NCBI RefSeq assembly: GCF_034932065.1
Contig: NZ_JAYGHP010000003.1
Location: forward strand, 186,001 to 250,000
Direction: 5' to 3'
Source of the DNA: Crocosphaera sp. UHCC 0190
Lineage (GTDB): Bacteria; Cyanobacteriota; Cyanobacteriia; Cyanobacteriales; Microcystaceae
Length of the DNA stretch: 64,000 nt
Shown here: positions 24,789 through 32,833 of the stretch, in pieces
Layout: each line of letters begins with the position of its first letter
How positions within the stretch are numbered: the first letter of the stretch is position 1
Notes under the pieces: generated by a model
What the model was told of the DNA's origin: nothing
Databases searched by the model: none
Seen by the model: only the letters and a program-made list of their open reading frames with translations
Program-made: the position numbers and the translations under genes

Positions 24789-25652
24789 CTATAATTGAAA
24801 GCCACGATCACAATACCAATCACTTGCTACAAGAGCTTGATACATAGCTGTTTGCCAAGAGTTTTTATACAGAAGAGCATAAGATTTGGCTTCATTCGTT
24901 AAGTTTATTCTTATGCCATTTAGACCACATGATTCATGAAGAGAGATTAGTAAATACCTTAAACAAGCAAGTTGCTCGGCAGCCTCTACTGAATATCGTA
25001 AATCCAACTTAAAAGCGTTAAAGTGCGACTGAACTCGCTTTTGGGATATATCATCCCAGTGATCAGGAGCTTTAACAAAAAATCGAATACTTGCAGGTGT
25101 CTTTTCTATTACTTTCGCATGGAGCCATTGATCATCAATAAAGTTCTGATGATCAAAATAAGGATGTAGGCTTTGCCCTTCTGCTGTAGTCGCAATTGCC
25201 GTGCTTTTACCTGTATTACAATCTTTACAGGATGGTACTAAATTAAATGGGAGAACCGAGAATTGAGGATATTTAGCTTTAGGCAGGTAATGATCTAAAG
25301 TAGAAGCTTGACCAAACCCACAAAATGGACATTTACCTAAAGGAGACTTTGATAACAACGAGTCATAGATCGCTCTTGCTGGTTTTGATCTTCTCACCAT
25401 ATGTGAGCTATAAACATTTTTTAGCTCCTTTTTAGTCACTGTGCCTAAAGCGTGTTCATCCTCCTCGCAGTTATTTGGTGGAATGGAATAAAGCTGCTTA
25501 GCCTCTACTTTTTGCTTATAATTGGTTGCTGCAACCACAATCTCGTTAGTTACCAGATTGAGGCGTGTGCGTAAATGTTCATCTGTAATGCTATTGATGC
25601 ATTTTTGATATACTTCTTGAGGATCGTCATTTGGTGTAGCTAAAGCCCTCAT
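24789..25652 (-). CDS. ptuB: HNH nuclease, Septu PtuB-like
   Basis: A 287-residue protein with an HNH endonuclease core. CPFC (Cys108, Cys111), LDHYLPK with Asp120-His121, Asn137 in FNLVPSC, and CKDCN (Cys142, Cys145, Asn146) give the two zinc knuckles around the beta-beta-alpha metal fold. Its start overlaps the stop of the ATPase gene upstream by 4 bases (ATGA), the hallmark of translational coupling. ATPase plus HNH is the architecture of Septu (PtuAB) anti-phage systems, in which PtuB cleaves DNA under PtuA control. The assignment rests on architecture, not on a search. Confidence 0.75.
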   Translation of the reverse strand: MRALATPNDDPQEVYQKCINSITDEHLRTRLNLVTNEIVVAATNYKQKVEAKQLYSIPPNNCEEDEHALGTVTKKELKNVYSSHMVRRSKPARAIYDSLLSKSPLGKCPFCGFGQASTLDHYLPKAKYPQFSVLPFNLVPSCKDCNTGKSTAIATTAEGQSLHPYFDHQNFIDDQWLHAKVIEKTPASIRFFVKAPDHWDDISQKRVQSHFNAFKLDLRYSVEAAEQLACLRYLLISLHESCGLNGIRINLTNEAKSYALLYKNSWQTAMYQALVASDWYCDRGFQL

Positions 25653-27235
25653 TCGATAGCTCCCAATTGCGAATCTCTAATCATTATCATCGAACGTAAA
25701 ATAGTTTTCCCCTCAAAACCAAGTTGGTGCTGATATTCTTGTTCTATTTCTTCGTAGCTCTTACCTTCAGCGACAGAATTTGCCAATAAGTGGTGAAATC
25801 CAGATTTGGAAACTTCTAATCCAAAAACCTCTCGCGTTAAAATCCCCACATTCTCTGCAAATGTCTCATTTTCTGGTCTATCGACATTTGCAATGAGCCT
25901 AGTTCTTCGGAGGATCGAAACGCAAGATTTAGGTACTTCTTGTAACACGACTGGCGAATGGGTGGCGATGATCGCTACACCATTACGATTAACCAGCAAA
26001 TCAGATAACGCTCGCGTAAATGCTGATAATAATGGTGGATGAAGATGGCTTTCAGGCTCATCAAGCAGAACTAAGGTTTTTTCTTCAACTGTTTCAACCA
26101 GTTTTGTAACAGTTAAAAGTACAATGGCGTGACCCGAACTCATTCGTTTGAAAAGTGCTGCTGCTCTTTCAGAAAAATCCTGTTGATTGTCGGATAGATC
26201 CGCATATACGTTAACAAGTTCACACAAATCCATTTCAGCAAAATTAAAATCTGACTCTAACGTCTTAACCGCATTTATCCAACGGGCTTTCTTCGCTGTT
26301 AACGCAAAACATATCTTTAAACTCTTTATGAAGTCTTGGCATAAATCAACCTTATTTTTTAGTCCCCAAAGATTCTGATCTTCTTGTTGAGCAAAACGCT
26401 TTTTTAGCCCTATATAGTGATAGCGCATCCCAGCATTAGCATCAGGCTGATCATTAGGAGGAGTAAAAGGATCAAAAGCACTAAATGAAACCGAAACAAC
26501 ACCAGCAAAGTAATCATTCCCGATTGGTTCGGCTTTATTCTGTGATGATGGAGTAGCAAAATAGCCTGTTTCTTCTACCGCACCACGCGCAGGAAGAAGA
26601 GCATCAATCATATTATTCAGAAGGGTTGTTTTTCCCACCCCATTACGACCAATTAGTATATGGATATTGGAAGAAGGTTTAGTATTTGGCTCAACAGAAA
26701 ACTCGACTTTTATGCCAGAATAACGTTCATTGTTATCCTTCTCATAGAAGAAATTATATTCAGTAAGTTGTGCTTCATGGCGCAAAATTCTTCTGAACTG
26801 ATGTTCAATAGACGAGCTGTTCACCGATCTTAGTAGAGAAACCTTAAAAGCGTGTTCATTTTCGGCGATCTGAAGCCGACTAGGATCATGTACGACATCG
26901 CCGAGAGCAGTTAAAACATTAATAGCCATTTCTCCAGAGAGACTTTTTACTACGTTTTCGTAATAATCAGCATCCTGTCCAAGAGAATAAAAATTTTCAG
27001 GCAACACCTCAAATTGCTGTGGAATTTCTTTTTCAGTCCATCCACTATTTTGACCAACAAAGCCTATTTTAATATTACCAATAGTCTGCTCATTACCTTG
27101 CTCGTCAAAGATTGTGAGGAGAAATAAGGTTTTATGACCGTAATCATCCCAATTATTGGGGCTTAGATAACCCGTGTTACGAGCCTGATCTGGGAAATCG
27201 GCTAATCTTGCTAACTTTTGAAAGGTCAGTGCCAT
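25649..27235 (-). CDS. ptuA: ABC/OLD-like AAA ATPase, Septu PtuA-like
   Basis: A 528-residue ATPase. The Walker A motif GRNGVGKT is at 196-203, the ABC-like signature MSSGHAIVLL at about 365-374, the Walker B LVLLDEPESHLHP at 388-400, and a switch His follows in ATHSPVVLQEVP. About 190 residues precede the P-loop, and a helical insertion lies between Walker A and the signature, as in SMC/OLD-type defence ATPases. It lacks the C-terminal TOPRIM of OLD nucleases. Coupled to the HNH gene at 24789-25652, it fits Septu PtuA. The other reading is an uncharacterised ATPase-HNH pair. Confidence 0.75.
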   Translation of the reverse strand: MALTFQKLARLADFPDQARNTGYLSPNNWDDYGHKTLFLLTIFDEQGNEQTIGNIKIGFVGQNSGWTEKEIPQQFEVLPENFYSLGQDADYYENVVKSLSGEMAINVLTALGDVVHDPSRLQIAENEHAFKVSLLRSVNSSSIEHQFRRILRHEAQLTEYNFFYEKDNNERYSGIKVEFSVEPNTKPSSNIHILIGRNGVGKTTLLNNMIDALLPARGAVEETGYFATPSSQNKAEPIGNDYFAGVVSVSFSAFDPFTPPNDQPDANAGMRYHYIGLKKRFAQQEDQNLWGLKNKVDLCQDFIKSLKICFALTAKKARWINAVKTLESDFNFAEMDLCELVNVYADLSDNQQDFSERAAALFKRMSSGHAIVLLTVTKLVETVEEKTLVLLDEPESHLHPPLLSAFTRALSDLLVNRNGVAIIATHSPVVLQEVPKSCVSILRRTRLIANVDRPENETFAENVGILTREVFGLEVSKSGFHHLLANSVAEGKSYEEIEQEYQHQLGFEGKTILRSMIMIRDSQLGAIE

Positions 27236-27545
27236 TATAAGTTTCTTAATCGATTACATTGTAATTTTGGCGTTAATGATAAATTACTATAGATTTTAAC
27301 TCTAATTCAAAGGCGATCGCCATTATTTATGAGTCGTGATTTCTGGGCGATCACTTAGTCATTATTGGTCTTGGCGATCGCCATTGTTATGAATCGTGAT
27401 TTTTAGGCGATCGCTTTCTCTGGTGAAGCACAATATCCTCAATTATCTATCTGAATAAAGGGTTTGCGGTATTGCGATCGCTGGTTGATTTTTTGCGAAA
27501 TTGCGATATAAATGTTATGCTTGACGTAATACATAACACTTGCCT
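27236..27545. repeat. HIP1-flanked short repeats upstream of ptuA and higBA
   Basis: No gene seen. Two near-copies of a unit consisting of GGCGATCGCCATT, a TTATGARTCGTGATTT core and TYTRGGCGATC lie at about 27311-27345 and 27375-27415. Related copies occur at about 24697-24731 and 28204-28250. The repeats bracket the Septu-like operon and the HigBA module. Confidence 0.6.
27513..27538. promoter_or_regulatory. Candidate HigA operator
   Basis: Inverted repeat TGTTATG (27513-27519) / CATAACA (27532-27538) with a 12-base spacer, 8 bases before the toxin start. HigBA operons are autorepressed by the HTH antitoxin at such palindromes, so this is the probable operator. TTGACG within the spacer may be a -35 element. 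Confidence 0.55.
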
Positions 27546-27830
27546 ATGCCTCAAAAATATAAAGACAAACGCACAGCCAAATTTGCTACTGGCGATCGTG
27601 TCAAAGAATTTCAGGCATTTGAAAGACAAGCATACAAACGCCTAGAAATCCTAGAAGCCGCACCTAACAAAGAATCTTTAATGGCTTTACCAAGTAACCG
27701 TTTTGAGGTATTAGGCGGAGATAGAAAAGGGCAGTACAGCATCCGCATAAATGACAAATGGCGTATTTGTTTTGAGTGGACAGAAACAGAAAATCGCCCA
27801 TTTAATATCGAAATTGTCGATTATCACTAA
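27546..27830 (+). CDS. higB: HigB/RelE family toxin
   Basis: A 94-residue RelE/HigB-like mRNA interferase. Signs are ALPSNRFEVLGGDRKGQYSI, RINDKWRICFEW (about 72-83) with the Lys/Trp/Arg pattern of the family, and a C-terminal IEIVDYH. ATG 27546 is taken in place of the TTG at 27540, as the product then begins MPQKYKDK, usual for the family. It is followed 14 bases later by the antitoxin, the inverted toxin-antitoxin order typical of higBA. Confidence 0.9.
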   Translation: MPQKYKDKRTAKFATGDRVKEFQAFERQAYKRLEILEAAPNKESLMALPSNRFEVLGGDRKGQYSIRINDKWRICFEWTETENRPFNIEIVDYH

Positions 27831-27844
27831 AGGAGAAAACAACT

Positions 27845-28159
27845 ATGGCAAGACCTGCAATTCACGCTGGCGAAATCTTATCTGATGAATTAGAAGAACT
27901 TGGAATTAGTGCGTCAGAACTAGCGAGATCGCTCCATATACCCACAAATCGGATTACGCAAATTCTCAAAGGGCAAAGAGGTATTACTGCTGACACGGCA
28001 CTACGTCTAGGACGATGGTTTGGCACTGGTGCAGAACTATGGCTTAATTTGCAAAAAGCCTATGAATTACGCCTAGCCGAAGAGTTAGCGGGAGAAGAAA
28101 TTCAAAAGACGATTCAACCTCGTTCATCTATAAACAATCAGCCGTTAGTTCAAGTTTAG
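27845..28159 (+). CDS. higA: HigA family antitoxin
   Basis: A 104-residue XRE-type HTH protein. The helix-turn-helix is at about 18-60 (ISASELARSLHIPTNRITQI, then GITADTALRLGRWFGTGAEL), with the HigA signature HAGEILSDELEELG at the N-terminus. It neutralises HigB and represses the operon. AAAGGAGAA precedes the ATG by 8 bases. Confidence 0.92.
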   Translation: MARPAIHAGEILSDELEELGISASELARSLHIPTNRITQILKGQRGITADTALRLGRWFGTGAELWLNLQKAYELRLAEELAGEEIQKTIQPRSSINNQPLVQV

Positions 28160-28458
28160 ATAGATAAATTTTGGGTATGGGGAATGCGATCGCTGGTTGT
28201 GAATATTAAAGGGCGATCGCTATTCCTGTGATTCGTGGTTTTTAGGCGATCGCCAATTTCTAGCATTACTTTAGTTAATAGACATCAAATTCTCAAAAGG
28301 ATGACGATTTTTCTGGCGGTAAGTATTAAAGTCTCGAAAATCAACAGAAAGTAAATTTAATCTATTTCTGAAAAAACTATGTTAGAATTTCGATAGCATA
28401 GATAAAAATTATTGATCGCTTACCCCAGATATTAACTTGATATTTGAGAGTTAAAATC
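28160..28458. other. Spacer with HIP1-flanked repeat, no gene
   Basis: Contains a further copy of the HIP1-flanked unit (about 28204-28250: GGGCGATCGCTATTCC, TGTGATTCGTGGTTTTTAGG, CGATCGCC). The rest is AT-rich and probably includes the ppk2 promoter. No coding frame is supported. Confidence 0.5.
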
Positions 28459-29412
28459 ATGACCGATAAACATAACCACACTGATTTATCCTTAAACCCA
28501 TTTCCAATCAAAAAACTTGATGATTTGATTCGTCCTTTTATTGTGCCACCAGAACAGATTTTTGTGCCACAAAAACGGAAAATTTCTCTTGCAAAAGACT
28601 ATGATCCAGGCTACAAAGCTGATTACCTCAAAAAGTCAAAAGCTAAAGGTCATTTAAAGGAAGGTATTAAGGCGTTAGCTAAATATCAGGATATTCTCTA
28701 TGCCGAAAACACCCATGCTGTGCTAATTATCTTTCAGGCTATGGATGCGGCTGGTAAAGACAGTACCATTAAACACGTTATGTCGGGTATTAATCCTCAA
28801 GGATGTCAGGTGCATAGCTTTAAAGCACCATCTACAAAAGAGTTAAATCATGACTATTTGTGGCGATGTTCTAAGGCTTTACCCGAAAGAGGACGAATTG
28901 GCATTTTTAATCGCTCTTATTACGAAGAACTTTTAGTTACAAGAGTACATCCAGAAATCCTAGAGCAGCGACCGCTTTCTGTTAGTTTAATTGATAATGA
29001 TATTTGGAAGCGTCGCTTTGAAGAAATCAACAACTTTGAGAAGCATCTGGTTAATAACGGGACGATCATCCTTAAATTTTTCCTCAATGTATCCAAAGAG
29101 GAGCAGAAAGAACGTTTTCTTGAACGGATTAATCGCCCTGAAAAGAATTGGAAATTCTCTGTAAATGATGCGAAAGAACGTAGCTTTTGGGATGACTATA
29201 TGAGTGTCTATGAGGATATGTTCAATCACACCAGTACAGAATATGCTCCTTGGTATATTATCCCCGCCGATCACAAATGGTTTACTCGTCTAGTTGTAGC
29301 TGGCATCATTTACACCCAGTTAAAGGAACTAAACCTCAAGTATCCAGATGTCAGCGACGAACAATATCAAGAGCTTTTGCAAGCGAAGGCAATACTTGAA
29401 AGTAATGAGTAA
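28459..29412 (+). CDS. Polyphosphate kinase 2 family protein
   Basis: A 317-residue PPK2-type phosphotransferase, which moves phosphate between inorganic polyphosphate and nucleotides. It has the Walker [17 protein letters not shown] with Gly-Lys at 99-100 followed by Asp101, the Walker B-like [18 protein letters not shown] (149-166), and the lid [12 protein letters not shown]. The class (ADP- or AMP-specific) cannot be called with confidence. ATG 28459 is favoured over the upstream in-frame TTG at 28444, though neither has a strong ribosome-binding site. Single gene, possibly linked to energy or phosphate stress. Confidence 0.9.
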   Translation: MTDKHNHTDLSLNPFPIKKLDDLIRPFIVPPEQIFVPQKRKISLAKDYDPGYKADYLKKSKAKGHLKEGIKALAKYQDILYAENTHAVLIIFQAMDAAGKDSTIKHVMSGINPQGCQVHSFKAPSTKELNHDYLWRCSKALPERGRIGIFNRSYYEELLVTRVHPEILEQRPLSVSLIDNDIWKRRFEEINNFEKHLVNNGTIILKFFLNVSKEEQKERFLERINRPEKNWKFSVNDAKERSFWDDYMSVYEDMFNHTSTEYAPWYIIPADHKWFTRLVVAGIIYTQLKELNLKYPDVSDEQYQELLQAKAILESNE

Positions 29413-29502
29413 AGATTGCTGTTGCTTTTTACCTAAAGATCGGGTTTTTAACATCAGATACAAGCTCTAAATTAAACCAAACTCATCGGAGAATTAATTG
29501 AC

Positions 29503-31074
29503 ATGAATAAGGAATCTAAGGCCTATTTGTTGGGCGGTGGTATCGGCTCATTAGCCGCCGCAGCTTTCATGATTCGAGACGGTGGCTTCAGGGGCGACAA
29601 TATTTTTATCCTAGAAGCAAAACCCGTCCTAGGAGGGAGTTTGGATGGAATAGGAAACCCTGTAGACGGTTATTCCATGCGGGGGGGGCGGATGTTTACG
29701 ACTGACAATTACGAATGTACTTGGGATCTTTTCAAATCGATTCCCTCCCTGAATTCACCGGGTAAAACTGTATTTGACGAAACGATGGAGTTTAATGAGC
29801 AGCACCAGTCAAATTGTCTGGCGCGTCTGGTTGACAGTCGCAGGGCAATAGTCGCAGTGGGTTCGATGGGCTTTTCCATGGAAAATCGTCGGGAATTGCT
29901 AACACTAAGCCTTGCTGATGAGGATGAATTGGGGGCCAGTTGTATCACAGATTGGCTTTCCCCTGAATTTTTCGAGACAGAATTCTGGTATATGTGGTCT
30001 ACTACCTTTGCATTCCAGCCCTGGCATAGTGCCGTTGAATTCAAGCGTTACTTGCATCGTTTTATGCTCGAATTCTCTCGCATTGAAACCCTTGCGGGGG
30101 TTAAGCGAACCATTTATAATCAGTATGATTCTTTAGTTCTGCCGATCCAGAGTTGGCTTGCAGCCCGCGATGTTCATTTTATCCTAGATTCTCAGGTGAC
30201 GGATCTCGATCACAACACAGAAAAGGGTAAGTTGGTTGTGACAGGTATTCATTATCAGCAGAATGGTCAAAGTAAAACCCTCCCGGTTAAAGACGGGGAT
30301 TTTGTTTTTCTGCAAAACGGTTCTATGACCGATGCTTCAAGTTTGGGGTCAATGACGAATGCACCCAAAAAGCTGACCAAACAGGATTGCAAAAGCTGGA
30401 GTGTGTGGGAAAAACTGGCGGCGGAAAACCCAGATTTCGGGAATCCTTCGGCTTTTAACAGCAGTATTGCTGAGTCTTGCTGGGAATCTTTCACTGTCAC
30501 CCTTAAAAATCCCTCATTCTTCGACAAGATCACCAAATTTAGTGGCAATGAACCGGGAACTGGCGGACTCGTAACTTTTAAAGACTCAAATTGGCTCATG
30601 TCTATCGTATTAGCACATCAACCCCATTTTGCCAATCAGCCGGCCGATATCCAGGTGTTTTGGGGATATGCCCTTTTTCCCGATAAAGTAGGTAATTTTG
30701 TTCCTAAACCAATGAGCGACTGCAACGGAGAAGAAATTCTTCAAGAACTCTGCGGTCATTTACGATTTGATTTTGATGTGGTGGAATCGGCTAATTGTAT
30801 TCCTTGCAGAATGCCCTACATCACCAGTATGTTTATGCCTCGTTTACGGAAGGATCGACCCTTGCCGATTCCTCATAGCTCGAAAAACCTAGCTTTGATC
30901 AGCCAGTTTGTGGAAATTCCTAATGATGTAGTCTTTACGGTTGAGTATTCGGTGCGGGCTGCTCAGATAGCAGTCTATCAATTTCTAAGTATAGATCACC
31001 AGATTCCTCCCATCTCGGCTCATGACAAATCACTGCGAGTGGAGTTTGAGGCTTTGATCAAAGCGTTTAATTGA
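29503..31074 (+). CDS. Oleate hydratase family (FAD) protein
   Basis: A 523-residue flavoprotein of the oleate hydratase / myosin-cross-reactive antigen family, which adds water across cis-9 double bonds of fatty acids. The FAD motif is YLLGGGIGSLAAAAFM (8-23). Family blocks are FILEAKPVLGGSLDG, YECTWDLFKSIPSL and the C-terminal NLALISQFVEIPNDVVFTVE. The catalytic loop is RGGRMF (60-65); the canonical RGGREM Glu is replaced by Met, as reported for the Rhodococcus erythropolis enzyme. CGGAGAA precedes the ATG. Fatty acid hydration or detoxification is likely. Confidence 0.88.
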   Translation: MNKESKAYLLGGGIGSLAAAAFMIRDGGFRGDNIFILEAKPVLGGSLDGIGNPVDGYSMRGGRMFTTDNYECTWDLFKSIPSLNSPGKTVFDETMEFNEQHQSNCLARLVDSRRAIVAVGSMGFSMENRRELLTLSLADEDELGASCITDWLSPEFFETEFWYMWSTTFAFQPWHSAVEFKRYLHRFMLEFSRIETLAGVKRTIYNQYDSLVLPIQSWLAARDVHFILDSQVTDLDHNTEKGKLVVTGIHYQQNGQSKTLPVKDGDFVFLQNGSMTDASSLGSMTNAPKKLTKQDCKSWSVWEKLAAENPDFGNPSAFNSSIAESCWESFTVTLKNPSFFDKITKFSGNEPGTGGLVTFKDSNWLMSIVLAHQPHFANQPADIQVFWGYALFPDKVGNFVPKPMSDCNGEEILQELCGHLRFDFDVVESANCIPCRMPYITSMFMPRLRKDRPLPIPHSSKNLALISQFVEIPNDVVFTVEYSVRAAQIAVYQFLSIDHQIPPISAHDKSLRVEFEALIKAFN

Positions 31075-31075
31075 G

Positions 31076-31198
31076 TAAGGATGAAATCTACAAATGGCCA
31101 CAATTAATTCTGGCTTTTGGGGGGAATGTGACGGTATCCCCTAATGCCAGAGTTTTGGATACTGCGATCGCTTTTGGCGGAGATGTCATACTCAAAAA
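31076..31198 (+). pseudogene. Internally deleted remnant of the bactofilin-like gene
   Basis: The leader and first codons (AGGATGAAATCTAC, AAATGGCCACAATTAATTC) match 7604-7640. The sequence then continues after CTGGCTTTT with GGGGGGAATGTGACGGTATC, matching 7776 onward to about 7860. Exactly the segment between two CTGGCTTT copies of the parent gene (7637 and 7775) is missing. A single-base shift near the start also breaks the frame. It is a non-coding relic directly after the oleate hydratase stop. Confidence 0.85.
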
Positions 31199-31222
31199 AG
31201 AACTTCATTTAACAATAAAAAC

Positions 31223-32038
31223 ATGAAACCAAAGAGGCGATCGCTAAAGCAAATCGGACTTTTTCTACTTTACACTTTTTCTATAACATGGTTTTGTTGG
31301 TTAACTATTATCATCGGGAACAGATATTTTAATGCTCTTTGGTATGGTGAGCCTTTATTTTGGATACCGAACTTAATTGGTGGGTTGGGTCCAGCAATTA
31401 GTTCTTATATTATTTATCGACAGTTCAAGGAAGATTTTGCTGAAGAATCTTTTGTTAGGTTTGTCTTTGGTAAAAAACTAGATAGAAAAGTGTGGCTGAT
31501 ATTTGGATTATTCTCATTCTGGCGTTTGTTTATGATTTGGATTTCTTTTGGAATCAAGAATCCTATATCCATTCTCTCTCTGGTTATTAATTTACCACTG
31601 CTTATCCTTTTCGGTGGATTAGAGGAATTAGGATGGCGTGGGATTTTGCAACCTAAATTAGAAAAGGTAATTAATTATTTACCTTCTGTCCTTATTGTGG
31701 GAATTATATGGAGTATATGGCATTTGCCATTATGGTTTATCAAAGGAACAGTTCAAACTTCATTCCCATTTGGATTGTATCTATTTTCGGTAATAATTGT
31801 AAGTTCAAGCTTTACAACTCTATATAAATACACAAATAACTTATTTTTCTGTATATTAAGTCATGCCTGGTTTAATGGATGTATTGGGTTAGCTTTATAT
31901 ATAGGTAATAATGGAGCCTTGCAGCTAAATTTGAATTGGAAAGTAATTATAGTTTTCTCCTTTGAGCTAATAGTATCTGTCATTTTGGGAATAGCATATA
32001 CTCGTAAGAAATACCTTCTGTTTAACACCAGAAAATAG
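31223..32038 (+). CDS. CPBP family intramembrane glutamic protease
   Basis: A 271-residue polytopic protein (about eight hydrophobic spans) of the CPBP/Abi family. Motif 1 is EELGWRG (Glu134, Glu135, Arg139), motif 2 is WHLPLW (166-171), and HAWFNG lies further downstream. Members resemble Rce1/CAAX proteases; bacterial ones act in bacteriocin immunity, membrane protein cleavage or unknown roles. Upstream it abuts the bactofilin-like gene remnant; downstream an AT-rich 48-base gap leads to the DUF6544-like gene. Substrate unknown. Confidence 0.85.
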   Translation: MKPKRRSLKQIGLFLLYTFSITWFCWLTIIIGNRYFNALWYGEPLFWIPNLIGGLGPAISSYIIYRQFKEDFAEESFVRFVFGKKLDRKVWLIFGLFSFWRLFMIWISFGIKNPISILSLVINLPLLILFGGLEELGWRGILQPKLEKVINYLPSVLIVGIIWSIWHLPLWFIKGTVQTSFPFGLYLFSVIIVSSSFTTLYKYTNNLFFCILSHAWFNGCIGLALYIGNNGALQLNLNWKVIIVFSFELIVSVILGIAYTRKKYLLFNTRK

Positions 32039-32086
32039 ATAAATGATCTAGATTTGTCTTCTGAATTTAAAATACTAGAGGCAATA

Positions 32087-32692
32087 ATGACTAAACAAAT
32101 TTCTCTCAATACGCTTTGGAATTCAGCCATATCTAAAGATCGTGTATTCCACCCTTATGAATTCTCTCACCTACCAGAAACAGCAAGACAGTATCTTGAA
32201 CACGCGATCGCTCCTGGAACTGCGATCGCTTCTGCGGTTCGATTACTTATGCACGGCGAGATAAAATTAAAGAAATGGATTCCCTTCAAAGCAGAGCAAG
32301 TCATTTGCTGGGAACGTGGGCTGATTTGGAGTGCTACGGCATGGCTGAACGGTTTCCCAATTTGGGGATCAGATCGCATCATAGACGGCGTAGGGGCTAT
32401 GCAGTGGAAGCTTTTAGGGCTGTTCCCTGTTATGACGGCGACTGATTCTGATATTACGCGATCTACTTTCGGTCGTCTCCAGACAGAATCAACCTTATTG
32501 CCGTCTGTTTTCTGTGGTGATGATGTCTCATGGACAAAAATGGATTCATCGCACCTACATTCGAGTTTTGTCGTGCAGGGTGAGAGAGGGGAACTTGCTC
32601 GTCTACGCATTGGGTGGTACTTTGGCACTGAGCGGTTTGAGTCGGAGGGTGAGTTTTTCCGAGTCACCATTGATGACGCAATCTATCGGTGA
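32087..32692 (+). CDS. DUF6544-like protein, probably internally deleted
   Basis: A 201-residue protein. The N-terminal 160 residues look like DUF6544 (ARQYLEHAIAPGTAIASAVR, MHGEIKLKKWIPFKAEQVIC, GSDRIIDGVGAMQWKLLGLF, DITRSTFGRLQTESTLLPSV). From VVQGERGELA the sequence passes directly to RLRIGWYFGTERFESEGEFF. In family members I recall about 50-70 residues (with RWGNP and FGxYTIPTR blocks) between these two, so an in-frame internal deletion is likely. ATG 32087 has TAGAGG upstream. It may be non-functional. Role of the family unknown. Confidence 0.65.
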   Translation: MTKQISLNTLWNSAISKDRVFHPYEFSHLPETARQYLEHAIAPGTAIASAVRLLMHGEIKLKKWIPFKAEQVICWERGLIWSATAWLNGFPIWGSDRIIDGVGAMQWKLLGLFPVMTATDSDITRSTFGRLQTESTLLPSVFCGDDVSWTKMDSSHLHSSFVVQGERGELARLRIGWYFGTERFESEGEFFRVTIDDAIYR

Positions 32693-32833
32693 TCGCCTCT
32701 TTTGTTAAGTTTTGGCCGTTTAAATGAGTTTTGTTTCTTGACAAAATCTACAAAGTATGATCCAGTAAATCACCAGGAGAGAGTGTTCCTTGTCTATTAC
32801 AATATGTAAAGAAAATGAGACAAGGAAAATAGA

